Assembly: GCF_009799925.1 (NCBI RefSeq)
Contig: NZ_WELK01000006.1
Span: 120,797-184,796 of the forward strand
Length of the DNA: 64,000 nt
Reading direction: 5' to 3'
Source of the DNA: Pseudomonas sp. R-28-1W-6
Lineage (GTDB): Bacteria; Pseudomonadota; Gammaproteobacteria; Pseudomonadales; Pseudomonadaceae
The position numbers and the translations under genes were made by a program. This document shows positions 1 through 8,228 of this stretch, piece after piece. The stretch's first letter is position 1. Each line of letters begins with the position of its first letter. The notes under the pieces were generated by a model. The model had not been told where the DNA came from. It worked only from the letters and a program-made list of their open reading frames with translations, and made no database searches.

Positions 1-1
1 C

Positions 2-409
2 GACATCGCCGCCTGTGGTGGCGACCGCGACGCCGTGCGTGACGGCCAGCCGAGCCAGGCCATCGAGCTGATGGTCAGCTTCCTCTACGACACCATCGCC
101 CGTGGCAACCCGGTCGGGCTGTTCGGCATGGTCAACGTGCTCGAAGGCACCAGCATCGCCCTGGCCAGCCAGGCGGCCGGCACCATCCAGGAGCGCCTGG
201 GCCTGCCCAAGGAAGCCTTCAGCTACCTGTTCTCCCACGGCGCCCTGGACATCGGCCACATGCAGACCTACCGCGGCCTGATGGACCGCCTGGACAACGA
301 GCAAGACCAGGCCGCGGTGATCCACGCCAGCAAGGTGGTCTATCGCCTGTACACCGAAATGTTCCGCGGCCTGCCGCGCAGCAACGAGGTGCAGCATGCG
401 GCTGCCTGA
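2..409 (+). CDS. Heme-oxygenase-fold (TenA/PqqC-like) protein, C-terminal part
   Basis: This gene enters from the left edge with an open frame, so only its last 135 or so residues are visible. The helical sequence contains an E-G-T segment (VLEGTSIALASQ) and a later H-G-A-L-D-I-G-H-M block. That spacing of Glu, His, Asp and His resembles the metal ligands of the heme-oxygenase-like diiron/TenA/PqqC superfamily. Such proteins are often labelled iron-containing redox enzyme or TenA family, and the substrate cannot be told from sequence. Its end overlaps the start of the following SDR by 14 bases, so the two are probably translationally coupled. An internal GTG at 35 is probably not the real start, because the frame is open to the edge. 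Confidence 0.75.
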   Translation, partial: DIAACGGDRDAVRDGQPSQAIELMVSFLYDTIARGNPVGLFGMVNVLEGTSIALASQAAGTIQERLGLPKEAFSYLFSHGALDIGHMQTYRGLMDRLDNEQDQAAVIHASKVVYRLYTEMFRGLPRSNEVQHAAA

Positions 410-1205
410 GTGCCGGGCGCTGCTCACCGGGGCCAGCGGCGGCATCGGCCTGGCCCTGGCCGAGCAGCTGTGTGCCGGCGGTGCCCAGCTGCTGGCGGTG
501 TCGCGCCATGTGCAGGGCCTGGAGGCCCTGCAGCAGCGCTATCCTAAGCAGGTGCGCAGCCTGGCCGCGGACCTGACCAGCGCCAGCGGGCGCCAGGCGG
601 TGGTCGAGGCGGCGCGCGCCATGGGCGGGCTCAACCTGCTGATCAATGCCGCCGGGACCAATCGCTTCGCCCTGCTTGAGCAGCTGGAAGAGCAGCAGAT
701 CGCCGAGATGTTCGAGCTCAACGTGGTCGCCACGCTGCAGCTGACCCGGGCGCTGCTGCCGATCCTGCGCCAGCAGCGCCATGCCCTGGTGGTCAACGTC
801 GGTTCCATCTACGGCTCGATCGGCTACCCGGGCTACGCCACCTACTGTGCCAGCAAGTTCGCCCTGCGCGGCTTCTCCGAGGCGCTGCGCCGCGAGCTGG
901 CCGATACCAGTGTCGGCGTGCTCTACGTCGCGCCGCGCGCCACCCGCACCAGCATGAACAGCTCGGCGGCGATGGCGCTCAACGAGGCGCTCAAGGCCAC
1001 CACCGACTCGCCCGAACGGGTGGCCGGGGCGGTGATGGCCGCCATCGAGAAGAACCTCAACGAGCTCTATCTCGGCTGGCCGGAGAAGTTCTTCGTGCGT
1101 CTCAACGGCATGTTGCCGGGGCTGGTCGACCGCGCGCTGCGCAAGCAGCTGCCGCTGATCCGTCATTTCAGTGCTCACACCCCAGACAAGGAAACCACCC
1201 GATGA
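396..1205 (+). CDS. SDR family NAD(P)-dependent oxidoreductase
   Basis: A 269-residue classical short-chain dehydrogenase/reductase. The cofactor motif TGASGGIG is at residues 11-18, NAAG at 84-87, and the catalytic set is Ser137, Tyr150 and Lys154 (YCASK). The length suits the classical SDR class. The substrate is unknown; an acyl or lipid carbonyl would fit the neighbouring heme-oxygenase-fold protein, but that is inference. It overlaps the genes on both sides (14 bases upstream, 4 bases ATGA downstream), which marks a single operon running into the two-component system. Confidence 0.9.
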   Translation: MRLPECRALLTGASGGIGLALAEQLCAGGAQLLAVSRHVQGLEALQQRYPKQVRSLAADLTSASGRQAVVEAARAMGGLNLLINAAGTNRFALLEQLEEQQIAEMFELNVVATLQLTRALLPILRQQRHALVVNVGSIYGSIGYPGYATYCASKFALRGFSEALRRELADTSVGVLYVAPRATRTSMNSSAAMALNEALKATTDSPERVAGAVMAAIEKNLNELYLGWPEKFFVRLNGMLPGLVDRALRKQLPLIRHFSAHTPDKETTR

Positions 1206-1846
1206 ACAAGTTTCTCTTCGTATGCCTGAGCCTGTGCCTCAGCGTGCCGGCCTGGGCCCTGGATGAGGCCGGCAGCCAGCGCCTCAAGCAGGTGCAGACA
1301 CGCTGGGCCGAGATCCAGTACCAGACGCCGGACGCGCAGAAGGAAAAGGCCTTCGAGCAGCTGGCCGCGCAAACCACCGCCTTCACCCGCGAGCAGCCGC
1401 AGGCGGCCGAAGCCTGGGTCTGGCACGGCATCGTCACCAGCAGCTGGGCCGGCGCCCAGGGCGGCCTGGGTGCGCTGGGCAAGGCCAAGAGCGCGCGCGA
1501 TGCCCTGGAAAAATCCATCCAGCTCGACCCGGCCGCCCTGCAAGGATCGGCCTACACCAGCCTGGGAACCCTGTATGCGCGCGTACCGGGCTGGCCGGTG
1601 GGTTTCGGCGACGAGGAGAAGGCCCAGCAGCTGCTGCAGCAGGCGCTCAAGCTCAACCCCAACGGCATCGACAGCCTGTATTTCTGGGGCGACTACCTTT
1701 ACCGCCAGGACAAATTCGCCGAAGCTCGTGAGGCGCTGCTCAAGGCCAAGCAGGCGCCGGCCCGTCCGGGACGCGAGCTGGCCGACCAGGGACGACAGGG
1801 CGAGATCGACACCCTGCTCAAGGCCGTGGAAGAAGAGCTGCAATAA
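1202..1846 (+). CDS. Secreted TPR-repeat protein
   Basis: A 214-residue protein starting with a clear Sec signal peptide (MNKFLFVCLSLCLSVPAWA, probable cleavage after AWA). The mature part is alpha-helical with tetratricopeptide-like repeats, for example the stretch with SIQLDPAALQGSAYTSLGTL and the next with ALKLNPNGIDSLYFWGDYL. It is therefore probably a periplasmic protein-interaction scaffold. Its ATG overlaps the SDR stop (ATGA), and the response regulator follows after 25 bases. No catalytic motif is visible. Confidence 0.8.
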   Translation: MNKFLFVCLSLCLSVPAWALDEAGSQRLKQVQTRWAEIQYQTPDAQKEKAFEQLAAQTTAFTREQPQAAEAWVWHGIVTSSWAGAQGGLGALGKAKSARDALEKSIQLDPAALQGSAYTSLGTLYARVPGWPVGFGDEEKAQQLLQQALKLNPNGIDSLYFWGDYLYRQDKFAEAREALLKAKQAPARPGRELADQGRQGEIDTLLKAVEEELQ

Positions 1847-1871
1847 AGAACAACTGAACTAAGGGCACAGC

Positions 1872-2534
1872 ATGCGGTTATTGTTGGTCGAGGATGAACC
1901 GGCCCTCGGCGAGGGTCTGCGCCTGGCATTGCGCCAGGAGGGCTACACGGTGGATTGGCTGCAGGATGGCGTCAGCGCGGCGCACGCCCTGCTCAGCGAA
2001 GACTTCGACCTGCTGGTGCTCGACCTCGGCTTGCCGCGCCTGAGCGGCATCCAGGTGCTGCAGCAGCTGCGCAAGAGCGGTTCGGCCCTGCCGGTGCTGA
2101 TCCTCACGGCGCGCGACGCCACCGAGGACCGCATCGCCGGGCTGGACGCCGGCGCCGACGACTACCTGATCAAGCCCTTCGACCTCGACGAGCTCAAGGC
2201 GCGCCTGCGCGCCTTGCTGCGCCGCAGCGCCGGGCGTGCCGAGCTGCGCATCGAGCACGCCGGGGTCAGCCTCGACCCCTCCACCCAGCAGGTTTCCTAC
2301 CAGGGCAAGGCGGTGCCGATGACGCCCAAGGAATACCTGCTGCTGCACGAGCTGCTGTCGCAGCCGGGCAAGGTGCTGACCCGCGAGCGCCTGGCCCAGT
2401 CGCTCTACGGCTGGGACGAGGAGGCCGAGAGCAACACCCTGGAAGTGCACATCCACCACTTGCGCAAGAAGCTGTTCAACAACCTGATCCGTACCGTGCG
2501 CGGGGTCGGCTACCTGGTGGAAGAACAGCCATGA
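1872..2534 (+). CDS. OmpR/PmrA-family response regulator
   Basis: A 220-residue DNA-binding response regulator. The N-terminal receiver has the acidic pair E7/D8, the phospho-acceptor Asp51 (LVLDLGLP) and the conserved Lys in LIKPFD. The C-terminal half is a winged-helix OmpR-type domain with the usual MTPKEYLLLHELLSQPG and RGVGYLVE segments. Its stop overlaps the start of the sensor kinase (ATGA), so the pair is co-translated. The sequence resembles the PmrA/QseB/TctD group, but the signal and targets cannot be read from sequence. Confidence 0.92.
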   Translation: MRLLLVEDEPALGEGLRLALRQEGYTVDWLQDGVSAAHALLSEDFDLLVLDLGLPRLSGIQVLQQLRKSGSALPVLILTARDATEDRIAGLDAGADDYLIKPFDLDELKARLRALLRRSAGRAELRIEHAGVSLDPSTQQVSYQGKAVPMTPKEYLLLHELLSQPGKVLTRERLAQSLYGWDEEAESNTLEVHIHHLRKKLFNNLIRTVRGVGYLVEEQP

Positions 2535-3901
2535 TCTCGATCCGCCGGCGCATCCTGTTCCTGGTGCTCAGCCTGATGCTGCTGGGCACCGCGCTGATCT
2601 CGCTGTTCAACTACTGGGACAGCTCCCATGAGGTCGAGGAGGTCTACGACGCCCAGCTGGTGCATACCGCGCGCCTGCTGCAGGGGGTGATGCGCATGCC
2701 CCTGGAGAACGACAAGCGCAGCGCGCTGTATACCGCCTTCAACAGCGCCCTGGGCCAGGCCGGCCAGCGCAAGGCGGGCCACCCGTACGAGAGCAAGCTG
2801 GCCTTCCAGGTATGGAACCGCGCCGGCGAGGTGCTGGTGCGTACCGCCAGCGCCCCGCAACTGGGCGCCGCGCCGCGCCTGGGTTTTGCCGACGTCGACC
2901 TGGGCCCGCACCAGTGGCGCGGCTTTGCCCTGATGGATGAGGATCAGGGGCTGCTGATCTGGATCGGCGAGCGCGACGACGTGCGCCAGGAGCTGGTGAC
3001 CAGCATCGTGCGCCACACCCTGATGCCCAACTTCATCGGCATCGTCGTGCTCGCCGCGCTGATCTGGTGGGCGATCGGCTGGGGCATGCAGCCGCTGCAG
3101 AACATGGCGCGGGTCATTCGCGCGCGCCACCCGGATGCCCTCGAGCCGCTGCAGCTGGATCCGCTGCCCAAGGAGCTGGAGCCGATGCAGGCGGCGCTCA
3201 ACCGCCTGCTGTTCCAGATCGACCAGGTACTGGAGCGCGAGCGGCGTTTCATCGCCGACGCCGCCCACGAGATGCGCACGCCGCTGGCGGTGCTGCGCAT
3301 CCACGTGCAGAACGCCATGCAGGCCAGCGACGAGGCCCAGCGCAGCGAGTCGCTGGGCTTCCTGATCGGCGGCATCGACCGCGCCACCCGGGTGGTCAAC
3401 CAGCTGCTGACCATGGCCCGGGTCGAACCGACCCTGGCCAAGGGCGAGTGGCCCGTCATCGACCTGCAGGCGGTGACCCGCGAGACCCTGGCCGAGCTGA
3501 CCCCCTGGGTGCTCAAGCAGGGCCTGGAGCTGTCCCTGGAGGTAGCCGAAGGCGACTACCGGCTGGCCGCCGACGCCGGGGCCATCGGCATCGCCCTGCA
3601 GAACCTGCTGACCAATGCGGTGAACTTCTCGCCGGCCCATGGCCAGTTGCGGGTGCTGCTCGGCGGCGACGCCGACAGCCTGTTCCTCTGCGTCGAAGAC
3701 CAGGGCCCGGGCATCGCCGAGGACCAGCTGGAGCAGGTGTTCGAGCGCTTCTACAGCCGCGACAACAGCCAGGGCGCCGGGCTCGGCCTGGCCATCGTGC
3801 AGATGATCGCCTCGCGCCTGGGTGGCAGCATCCGCCTGAGCAACCTGCCCGAGGGCGGCCTGCAGGCACGCCTGGAGCTGCCGCGCCACTCGCCGGCCTA
3901 G
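2531..3901 (+). CDS. Sensor histidine kinase
   Basis: A 456-residue membrane kinase, partner of the preceding regulator. A transmembrane segment lies at about residues 8-28, a periplasmic sensor region follows, and a second membrane segment is near residue 165. A HAMP-like linker leads to the H-box AAHEMRTPLA with phospho-acceptor His246. The N-box (NLLTNAVNFSP) and G-boxes (DQGPGIAEDQLEQVF, GAGLGLAIV) are intact, so the ATPase is expected to be active. The ATG at 2531 overlaps the regulator stop. An upstream extension in the same frame lies inside the regulator gene and is not credible. Confidence 0.92.
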   Translation: MISIRRRILFLVLSLMLLGTALISLFNYWDSSHEVEEVYDAQLVHTARLLQGVMRMPLENDKRSALYTAFNSALGQAGQRKAGHPYESKLAFQVWNRAGEVLVRTASAPQLGAAPRLGFADVDLGPHQWRGFALMDEDQGLLIWIGERDDVRQELVTSIVRHTLMPNFIGIVVLAALIWWAIGWGMQPLQNMARVIRARHPDALEPLQLDPLPKELEPMQAALNRLLFQIDQVLERERRFIADAAHEMRTPLAVLRIHVQNAMQASDEAQRSESLGFLIGGIDRATRVVNQLLTMARVEPTLAKGEWPVIDLQAVTRETLAELTPWVLKQGLELSLEVAEGDYRLAADAGAIGIALQNLLTNAVNFSPAHGQLRVLLGGDADSLFLCVEDQGPGIAEDQLEQVFERFYSRDNSQGAGLGLAIVQMIASRLGGSIRLSNLPEGGLQARLELPRHSPA

Positions 3902-4049
3902 TTGTGGTCTGCGTGGTTGGTTCAGTCAACTTCGGCGCCCGAGGCCCGATCCAGCCGAACTTGCGTTGACCCACTAACCGTACAGGCCACTGGGGCCGCA
4001 GACAGGCGCCATGGCTTATCATGGCGTTTTCCCTTCCGGTGACTGCGCC

Positions 4050-4373
4050 ATGACCACGCCCAACCTGCTGACCCAACTGCAAGATGCCGATATGTTGCTG
4101 ATCGACGGCCTGCATGCCTGGCAGATCGAACTGATCGATGAGGCCGGCAGCGAAGATCTGCAGCTGGTGATCGAGTGCATGGACGGCCGTGACCGTCGCC
4201 TGTGGCGCTTCACCGGTGCCGCCCTGGCTGCTGCAAGCCACGATGCCGCCACCGATTGCTGGCACATCGAGGGGGCCGATGGCCAGCACGAGCTGGTGAT
4301 CCTCAGCGGGATCAATGCCAGCAATGACGACGAGGACGAGCCCGCCGCCAACGACGGGACCCCGGCCGACTGA
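4050..4373 (+). CDS. Small conserved Pseudomonas protein (DUF5629-like)
   Basis: A 107-residue acidic cytosolic protein with no signal peptide or membrane segment. The sequence MTTPNLLTQLQDADMLLIDG and its disordered acidic tail (NDDEDEPAAND) match my recollection of the DUF5629 family found in Pseudomonas. An ATG at 4011 is in frame, but the 4050 start gives the family-like N-terminus. Function unknown. The DUF488 gene begins 16 bases downstream, so the two may be co-transcribed. Confidence 0.7.
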   Translation: MTTPNLLTQLQDADMLLIDGLHAWQIELIDEAGSEDLQLVIECMDGRDRRLWRFTGAALAAASHDAATDCWHIEGADGQHELVILSGINASNDDEDEPAANDGTPAD

Positions 4374-4389
4374 CACCGAGGAGGCGCGC

Positions 4390-4791
4390 ATGATCCAGTG
4401 CAAGCGCGTGTATGAAGCGGTCGAGGCCGGCGATGGCCAGCGTGTGCTGGTCGACCGCCTGTGGCCGCGCGGCTGCCGCAAGGACGCCCTGGCCCTGAGC
4501 GCCTGGCTGCGCGAAGTGGCGCCCTCGGCCGAACTGCGCAAGACCTTCTGCCACGAGCCGGCGCGTTTCGCCGAGTTTCGCCTGCTCTACCGCGGCGAGC
4601 TGGCCGCCCACCCCGAGCACTGGCAAGGCCTGCTCGCGGCGGCCGAGCAGGGCACCCTGACCCTGCTGTTCGCCGCCCGCGACGAGCAGTTCAACAATGC
4701 CCGGGTGCTGGCCGAGTTTCTCGAGGAGGAGCTGGAGCGCCGCGGGCCAGCCAGTTCGCCGGTGTGCTACCAGGGGCTGGTGCAGCCGTGA
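4390..4791 (+). CDS. DUF488 family protein
   Basis: A 133-residue protein with the hallmark DUF488 sequences: KRVYEAVEAGDGQRVLVDRLWPRG near the start, then WLREVAPSAELRKTF, and LLFAARDEQFNNARVLAEFL near the end. This family (YeaO-like) is widespread and of unknown biochemical role. Start 4390 is chosen because it places the KRVYE motif at the N-terminus as in relatives and has GAGGCGCGC just upstream. The longer in-frame ATG at 4315 would overlap the previous gene. Confidence 0.85.
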   Translation: MIQCKRVYEAVEAGDGQRVLVDRLWPRGCRKDALALSAWLREVAPSAELRKTFCHEPARFAEFRLLYRGELAAHPEHWQGLLAAAEQGTLTLLFAARDEQFNNARVLAEFLEEELERRGPASSPVCYQGLVQP

Positions 4792-4831
4792 GCGGTGCCT
4801 GGCCGCTTGCCCGTCCGGGTGGAGCTGGCGT

Positions 4832-5089
4832 TCAGTAGGCCCCGGTGTCGTTGCACACCAGCTCGTTGCTGGCGCTGATCGCGTAGCAGAGCATGCGCTC
4901 GTTCTTGAGCGGCAGCTGCAGCACATAGCCCGGCTTGCCGTTGACCAGCGTGCCCTGTCTGTCTTCGGTCATGGTGATTTCCACCTTGCCCTGCATTTCG
5001 CGGCGCGCATGGGTGGGTAGGTTGGCGTTGAGCGCAGCGAAGCCCAACAGCCGGGCAGGATCGTTGGGCTTCGTCGCGCTGCTCCTCAA
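4832..5089 (-). CDS. Short hypothetical ORF with a repeat-derived N-terminus
   Basis: An 85-codon frame on the minus strand. Its first 28 or so codons fall inside a palindromic intergenic repeat (5017-5100), so they are probably not ancestral coding sequence. The remainder, from an internal Met at 4996, looks like a real protein end with a beta-rich sequence (KVEITMTEDRQGTLV, LPLKNERMLCYAISASNE, two Cys residues). It may be a small protein starting at 4996, or the stub of a gene whose 5' part was replaced by the repeat. No family recognised. Confidence 0.4.
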   Translation of the reverse strand: MRSSATKPNDPARLLGFAALNANLPTHARREMQGKVEITMTEDRQGTLVNGKPGYVLQLPLKNERMLCYAISASNELVCNDTGAY

Positions 5090-5100
5090 CCCAACCTACG
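5017..5100. repeat. Palindromic intergenic repeat (GTAGGTTGGGTT type)
   Basis: Two arms face each other. The left arm is GTAGGTTGGCGTTGAGC followed by GCAGCGAAGCCCAAC; the right arm is GTTGGGCTTCGTCGC followed by CTCAACCCAACCTAC. The arms are near-perfect reverse complements around a short centre. This is a common scattered palindrome in Pseudomonas intergenic DNA. It overlaps the 5' end of the short frame on the minus strand. Confidence 0.75.
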
Positions 5101-5138
5101 ACTCATCGCGTTTGCAACAGGCTATTGGGACATAGCCG

Positions 5139-5165
5139 AAAAAAACGCCCCGGAGGGCGTTTTTT
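5139..5165 (-). terminator. Rho-independent terminator of sstT
   Basis: A tract of A, then stem ACGCCC, loop CGGA, stem GGGCGT, then a tract of T. On the minus strand it gives a GC stem followed by U residues, 20 bases after the sstT stop. The A and T tracts on both sides mean it could also stop transcription from the left. Confidence 0.85.
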
Positions 5166-5184
5166 CCGCAGCAATGCGCGGGTT

Positions 5185-6405
5185 TCAGCTTGCCTGACGC
5201 TCTTCCCGGGCCAGGCAGGCGGCCGCGGTGAACAGCACGTCGGTGGAGGAGTTCAGCGCGGTCTCGGCGCTGTCCTGCAGGATGCCGATGATGAAGCCGA
5301 TGGCCACTACCTGCATGGCGGTTTCGCTGGGGATGCCGAACAGGCTGCAGGCCAGCGGGATCAGCAGCAGCGAGCCGCCGGCCACGCCCGAGGCGCCGCA
5401 GGCGCAGACGGCGGCGACCACGCACAGCAGGATGGCGGTCGGCATGTCCACGGCGATGCCCAGGGTATGCACGGCGGCCAGGCTCAGCACGCTGATGGTG
5501 ATGGCGGCGCCGGCCATGTTGATGGTGGCGCCCAGCGGGATGGACACCGAGTAGGTGTCTTCGTGCAGGCCCAGGCGTTCGGCCAGCTGCAGGTTGACCG
5601 GCACGTTGGCCGCCGAGCTGCGGGTGAAGAAGGCGGTGATGCCGCTCTCGCGCAGGCAGGTCAGCACCAGCGGGTAGGGGTTGCGGCGGATCTGGCTGAA
5701 GACGATCAGCGGGTTGACCACCAGGGCGACGAACAGCATGCAGCCGACCAGCACGACCAGCAGCTGGGCGTAGCCAAGCAGGGCCTTGACCCCGGCATCG
5801 GCGAAGGTGGTGGCGACCAGGCCGAACACCCCCAGCGGGGCGAAGCGGATGACCACGCGCACGATCAGCGAGACGCCCTCGGCCAGGTCGCCGAACACCG
5901 TGCGGGTGGTGTCGCTGCCGTGGCGAATGGCGATGCCCAGGCCGATGGCCCAGGCCAGGATGCCGATGAAGTTGCCCTTGAGCAGGGCATTGACCGGGTT
6001 GTCCACCGCGCTCAGGGCCAGGGTGCGGAGGACTTCGGCGATGCCGCCGGGCGGCGTGCTGCCGCTGGCCACATCGCTGAGCACCAGGGTCGACGGCCAC
6101 AGGCTGCTGGCGATCACCGCGACGATGGCGGCGGACAGGGTGCCGACCAGGTACAGCAGCAGGATCGGGCGGATATGGGTCGGTTGGCCCGGCTTGTGGT
6201 TGGCGATGGCCGAGGCCACCAGGATGAACACCAGGATCGGCGCCACGGCTTTCAGGGCGGAGATGAACAGGCTGCCGAGGAAGCCGACCTCAGCGGTGGC
6301 CTGGGGCCACAGCAGGGCCAGCAGGATGCCGGCGACCAGGCCGATGATGATCTGGGTGACCAGGCTGGTGCGGGCGAGCAGTTGCAGGGGGAGGCGGTGG
6401 ATCAT
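5185..6405 (-). CDS. sstT: Serine/threonine:Na+ symporter SstT
   Basis: A 406-residue polytopic membrane protein of the dicarboxylate/amino acid:cation symporter (DAACS) family. The N-terminal [19 protein letters not shown] and the later [22 protein letters not shown] and [16 protein letters not shown] blocks carry the serine-rich re-entrant hairpin and NMAGA signature of SstT. It should import serine and threonine with sodium. It is monocistronic: a terminator lies 20 bases downstream and a 350-base gap separates it from the livF end. Start ATG at 6405 gives the standard family length. Confidence 0.93.
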   Translation of the reverse strand: MIHRLPLQLLARTSLVTQIIIGLVAGILLALLWPQATAEVGFLGSLFISALKAVAPILVFILVASAIANHKPGQPTHIRPILLLYLVGTLSAAIVAVIASSLWPSTLVLSDVASGSTPPGGIAEVLRTLALSAVDNPVNALLKGNFIGILAWAIGLGIAIRHGSDTTRTVFGDLAEGVSLIVRVVIRFAPLGVFGLVATTFADAGVKALLGYAQLLVVLVGCMLFVALVVNPLIVFSQIRRNPYPLVLTCLRESGITAFFTRSSAANVPVNLQLAERLGLHEDTYSVSIPLGATINMAGAAITISVLSLAAVHTLGIAVDMPTAILLCVVAAVCACGASGVAGGSLLLIPLACSLFGIPSETAMQVVAIGFIIGILQDSAETALNSSTDVLFTAAACLAREERQAS

Positions 6406-6622
6406 GATCGATGTTCCTGAGGTTCGGCATGCCGCGCCGGTGGACGCCGGGCATGCGGGACGCCGGCCCGACTGGCGGCGGGTGGTGACCCGCGCCGGCG
6501 AGCCAGCGGATTGCGGTAGCCTGCCGGGTGGCGGCGGGCGCAGAAAACGAGGCGGCGATTCTAAAGGCTTGCACAGGGTTGTGCGGGCCTTCCGTCAGGC
6601 CGGGGCAGTACGGGATGGTTGT

Positions 6623-6696
6623 TGTGGGAGCGGATTTATCCGCGATCAGCAGGCCACTCCGAGCAGCCCCGATCGCGGATAAATCCGCTCCCACAC
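6623..6696. repeat. REP-type palindrome (GGAGCGGATTTATCCGCGAT)
   Basis: Arms TGTGGGAGCGGATTTATCCG and CGGATAAATCCGCTCCCACA are inverted about a short centre. This is the classic Pseudomonas REP pair. A related element with TTTAGCCGCGAT arms lies at 12741-12800. Confidence 0.85.
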
Positions 6697-6716
6697 AAAG
6701 CGTCAACTGCCAATGA

Positions 6717-6740
6717 AAACGGCCCGCGAGGGGCCGTTGT
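6717..6740 (-). terminator. Hairpin downstream of livF
   Basis: The stem AACGGCCC, loop GCGA and GGGGCCGTT lie 17 bases past the livF stop. It is the likely end of the liv/bra transcript. The U tract on the minus strand is weak (TTTTCATT). Confidence 0.65.
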
Positions 6741-6756
6741 CATTCCAGCCAGACCG

Positions 6757-7458
6757 TCAGCCGCCGAGGTAGGCGTCGCGTACCTTGGGGTCGACCAGCA
6801 GGTCGGCGCCGCTACCCTGCATGACGATATGGCCGTTCTCCAGCACATAGGCGCGGTCCGCCAGCCTGAGCGCCTGGTTGGCGTTCTGCTCGACCAGGAA
6901 CACGGTCACGCCATCCTCGCGCAGCTGTTCGATGATGTCGAAGATCTGCTGGATGATGATCGGTGCCAGGCCCAGGGAGGGCTCGTCGAGCAGCAGCAGC
7001 TTGGGCTTGCTCATCAGCGCGCGGCCGATGGCGAGCATCTGCTGTTCGCCGCCGGACATGGTGCCGGCGCGCTGCTCGAAGCGTTCCTTGAGGCGCGGGA
7101 ACAGGTGCAGGACCTTGTCCATCTGCTCCAGGTTGTCGGCCTTGCTGCCGAAGAAGCCGCCCATGGCCAGGTTCTCTTCCACGGTCAGGCGGGCGAACAC
7201 GCGGCGGCCTTCCGGCACCACCGCGATGCTCTTGCGCATGATGTCGCAGGAGTCCTGGCCGACCAGTTCCTCGCCCAGGTAGCGGATGCTGCCGCTGGCC
7301 GCGCGCGGCGAGCCGCACAGGGTCATCAGCAGGGTCGACTTGCCGGCACCGTTGGCGCCGATCAGGGTGACGATCTCGCCTTGCTGCACTTCGATGCTGA
7401 CGTTGTGCAGGGCCTGGATCTTGCCGTAGAAGGTGGAGACGTTGTGGAAACTCAGCAT
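6757..7458 (-). CDS. livF: Branched-chain amino-acid ABC transporter ATPase LivF (BraG)
   Basis: A 233-residue ATPase with Walker A GANGAGKST, signature MSGGEQQMLAIGRAL and Walker B LLLLDEPSLGLAP. The order and length match LivF/BraG, the second ATPase of the high-affinity leucine/isoleucine/valine importer. It is the last gene of the five-gene set, two bases after livG. The C-terminal DAYLGG ending is typical of the family. Confidence 0.93.
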   Translation of the reverse strand: MLSFHNVSTFYGKIQALHNVSIEVQQGEIVTLIGANGAGKSTLLMTLCGSPRAASGSIRYLGEELVGQDSCDIMRKSIAVVPEGRRVFARLTVEENLAMGGFFGSKADNLEQMDKVLHLFPRLKERFEQRAGTMSGGEQQMLAIGRALMSKPKLLLLDEPSLGLAPIIIQQIFDIIEQLREDGVTVFLVEQNANQALRLADRAYVLENGHIVMQGSGADLLVDPKVRDAYLGG

Positions 7459-7460
7459 GG

Positions 7461-8228
7461 TTACGCTTCCCCCAGGTAGGCTTTGATCACGTCCGGGTTG
7501 TTGCGGATCTGCTCCGGCGTGCCGTTGGCCAGGGGGGTGCCCTGGTTGATCACGTAGATATGGTCGGAAATGCTCATGACCAGCTTCATGTCGTGCTCGA
7601 TCAGCAGCACGGTGACGTCGTGGTCATGGCGCAGCATGCCGATCAGCGCCTTGAGGTCTTCGGTCTCGCGCGGGTTGAGGCCGGCGGCCGGCTCGTCGAG
7701 CATGAGGATGCGCGGGCGGGTCATCATGCAGCGGGCGATTTCCAGGCGGCGCTGCTGGCCGTAGGCCAGGGTGCCGGCCGGGCGGTTGGCCACCTCGGTG
7801 AGGTTGACCTGCTCCAGCCAGTGCGCGGCGTACTCCATCGCGGCCTTTTCGCTGCGGCGGAAGCTCGGGGTCTTCAGCAGGCCGGCGAGGAAGTTGGTGT
7901 TGAGGTGGCGATGCTGGGCCACCAGCAGGTTCTCCACCGCAGTCATTTCCTTGAACAGGCGAACGTTCTGGAAGGTGCGCACCACGCCCTTGCGGGCGAT
8001 CCGGTGGCCGGGCAGGTGCTGGATCGGCTCGTCATTCAGCAGGATCACCCCGCTGGTGGGCTGGTAGAAGCCGGTCAGGCAGTTGAACACGGTGGTCTTG
8101 CCGGCGCCGTTGGGGCCGATCATCGACACCACCTGCTTGGGCTGGACGGAGAGGGCGACATTGTTGACGGCCAGCAGGCCGCCGAAGCGCATGGTCAGCC
8201 CGCTGACTTCGAGAATCGGGCGGCTCAT
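7461..8228 (-). CDS. livG: Branched-chain amino-acid ABC transporter ATPase LivG (BraF)
   Basis: A 255-residue ATPase: Walker [10 protein letters not shown], signature [15 protein letters not shown] (the family's variant with YGQQ) and Walker [14 protein letters not shown]. The Leu-Asn-Pro after the Walker B motif and the insert before the signature are typical of LivG. Its start overlaps the end of livM by four bases, so the genes are translationally coupled. Confidence 0.93.
   Translation of the reverse strand: MSRPILEVSGLTMRFGGLLAVNNVALSVQPKQVVSMIGPNGAGKTTVFNCLTGFYQPTSGVILLNDEPIQHLPGHRIARKGVVRTFQNVRLFKEMTAVENLLVAQHRHLNTNFLAGLLKTPSFRRSEKAAMEYAAHWLEQVNLTEVANRPAGTLAYGQQRRLEIARCMMTRPRILMLDEPAAGLNPRETEDLKALIGMLRHDHDVTVLLIEHDMKLVMSISDHIYVINQGTPLANGTPEQIRNNPDVIKAYLGEA

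Larger units (their letters stand above)
6406..6756. other. Intergenic region upstream of sstT and downstream of livF
   Basis: No gene. It contains the sstT leader, a REP-type inverted repeat (6623-6696) and the livF terminator (6717-6740). A minus-strand TAGAAT near 6575 could be a -10 for sstT, but no convincing -35 lies at the right distance. Confidence 0.6.

Noticed and set aside
1955..2530. Long N-terminal extension of the sensor kinase inside the regulator gene
   Set aside because: The extension is Arg/Ala/Pro-rich shadow coding. The ATG at 2531 gives a proper membrane-segment start and the standard ATGA overlap.
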